Positions 6,045-6,459 of a DNA stretch of 6,459 bases are shown piece after piece. Position numbers and translations under genes: made by a program. The DNA comes from Crenothrix polyspora (lineage in GTDB: Bacteria > Pseudomonadota > Gammaproteobacteria > Methylococcales > Methylomonadaceae). Positions within the stretch are counted from its first letter, which is position 1. The number at the start of each line of letters is the position of its first letter. The notes below the pieces were generated by a model. The model was not told where the DNA came from. It ran no database searches and saw only the letters and a list, made by a program, of their open reading frames with translations. Location of the stretch: positions 1 through 6,459 of the forward strand of contig CAMDOP010000186.1 of assembly GCA_945903675.1 (NCBI GenBank), given 5' to 3'.

Positions 6045-6459
6045 TTAAACTGATAGCGATACAACAGGACGCCCCTTTAAAATACCATCTAAAGGCAAAG
6101 CACAAGCCGGTACAAAGGTTTGCATAAAATAAGCAACTTCAGGTAAGGCTGAATCATTAAGCTTTTGCTCTAATTCACGGGCGGTGATGCTGAACTCAAG
6201 ATTGCCTGCACGTAATTCTGACAAACATTTCAAGTACGCTGATAAGGTATCGGCGGCTTTAATGATTTGGTGATGGCTTTCGGGTTGTTGCCCAACACTT
6301 AATAGTACTTGATAAGCGGCTTGTAAAGGATCGGGCAATAAGTCGATCAACTCCTCACAGGCTATAGCTTCTATTTGCCGGTAAGCAGTCGTTAAAGAAC
6401 TTGAGAAGTATTTGATGGGCGTGGGTAGGTCGCCAGTTAAGACCTCACTAGCATCATGA
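6045..6459 (-). CDS. yfbR: 5'-deoxynucleotidase YfbR, C-terminal two thirds (start lies beyond window)
   Basis: This HD-domain phosphohydrolase converts deoxyribonucleoside 5'-monophosphates to deoxynucleosides in the cytoplasm. The frame is open from the right edge to TAA at 6047-6045 (137 residues visible). It begins with HDASEVLTGDLPTPIKYF, nearly identical to the segment starting at His68 of E. coli YfbR as I recall it. That segment contains the metal-binding HD pair and the Glu and Asp of the active site. The second conserved Asp lies in KAADTLSAYLKCL exactly 69 residues after the His, the same spacing as His68 to Asp137 in E. coli. YFMQTFVPA near the end also matches the family. About 67 N-terminal residues are outside. 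An internal TTG at 6350 is not the start, because strong homology extends upstream of it. YfbR is housekeeping nucleotide salvage and is probably not part of the downstream system. Confidence 0.95.
   Translation of the reverse strand, partial: HDASEVLTGDLPTPIKYFSSSLTTAYRQIEAIACEELIDLLPDPLQAAYQVLLSVGQQPESHHQIIKAADTLSAYLKCLSELRAGNLEFSITARELEQKLNDSALPEVAYFMQTFVPACALPLDGILKGRPVVSLSV

Noticed and set aside
6045..6350. Stand-alone 101-aa protein starting at TTG 6350
   Set aside because: The frame stays open to the right edge and the upstream residues (HDASEVLTGDLPTP...) match YfbR, so this is only the tail of a longer gene.
1..6459. CRISPR array, tRNA, rRNA, insertion sequence or integrase
   Set aside because: No regularly spaced repeats, tRNA-like cloverleaf, transposase motif or terminal inverted repeats were seen on either strand.

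Overview
The window is a moderately AT-rich bacterial chromosomal segment in which every supported gene lies on the minus strand, so transcription runs from right to left. The rightmost gene is the C-terminal two thirds of yfbR (HD-domain 5'-deoxynucleotidase). It matches the Escherichia coli protein closely around the metal-binding HDASE segment. Together with ordinary codon use, this points to a gammaproteobacterium; I cannot name the genus.

Layout in transcription order: yfbR, running off the right edge (6459-6045); a 105-bp spacer with a candidate extended -10 promoter and a perfect 12-bp palindrome; a DUF4007-type protein of 307 aa (5939-5016); a 1134-aa P-loop ATPase whose ATG overlaps the previous stop (5019-1615); a 264-aa PAPS-reductase-like / DndC-like N-type ATP pyrophosphatase (1589-795); and a second, divergent DUF4007-like protein (775-1) that runs off the left edge. 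Spacings of -4, 25 and 19 bp indicate one operon. No gap without a gene exceeds 105 bp.

The gene set is DUF4007 + large ATPase + PAPS-reductase-like enzyme + DUF4007. It is the kind of set found in anti-phage and DNA sulfur-modification (phosphorothioation) loci. It overlaps in parts with Dnd/Ssp (DndC-type enzyme) and with type 4 BREX (a PAPS-reductase-domain protein plus a large PglY/BrxC-like ATPase). None of DndD, DndE, PglZ, BrxL, a methyltransferase, a nuclease or a cysteine desulfurase is visible here; if present, they would lie beyond the left edge. The working inference is a sulfur-dependent DNA-modification or defence operon placed just downstream of a housekeeping gene. The PAPS-reductase-like enzyme would supply activated-sulfur chemistry, the ATPase energy or target gating, and the two DUF4007 proteins DNA or partner binding.

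The most notable points are the two DUF4007 paralogues bracketing the ATPase and sulfur enzyme, and the polyaspartate-CxxC tail on the sulfur enzyme. Family calls rest on motifs recognised by eye; no database search was run.
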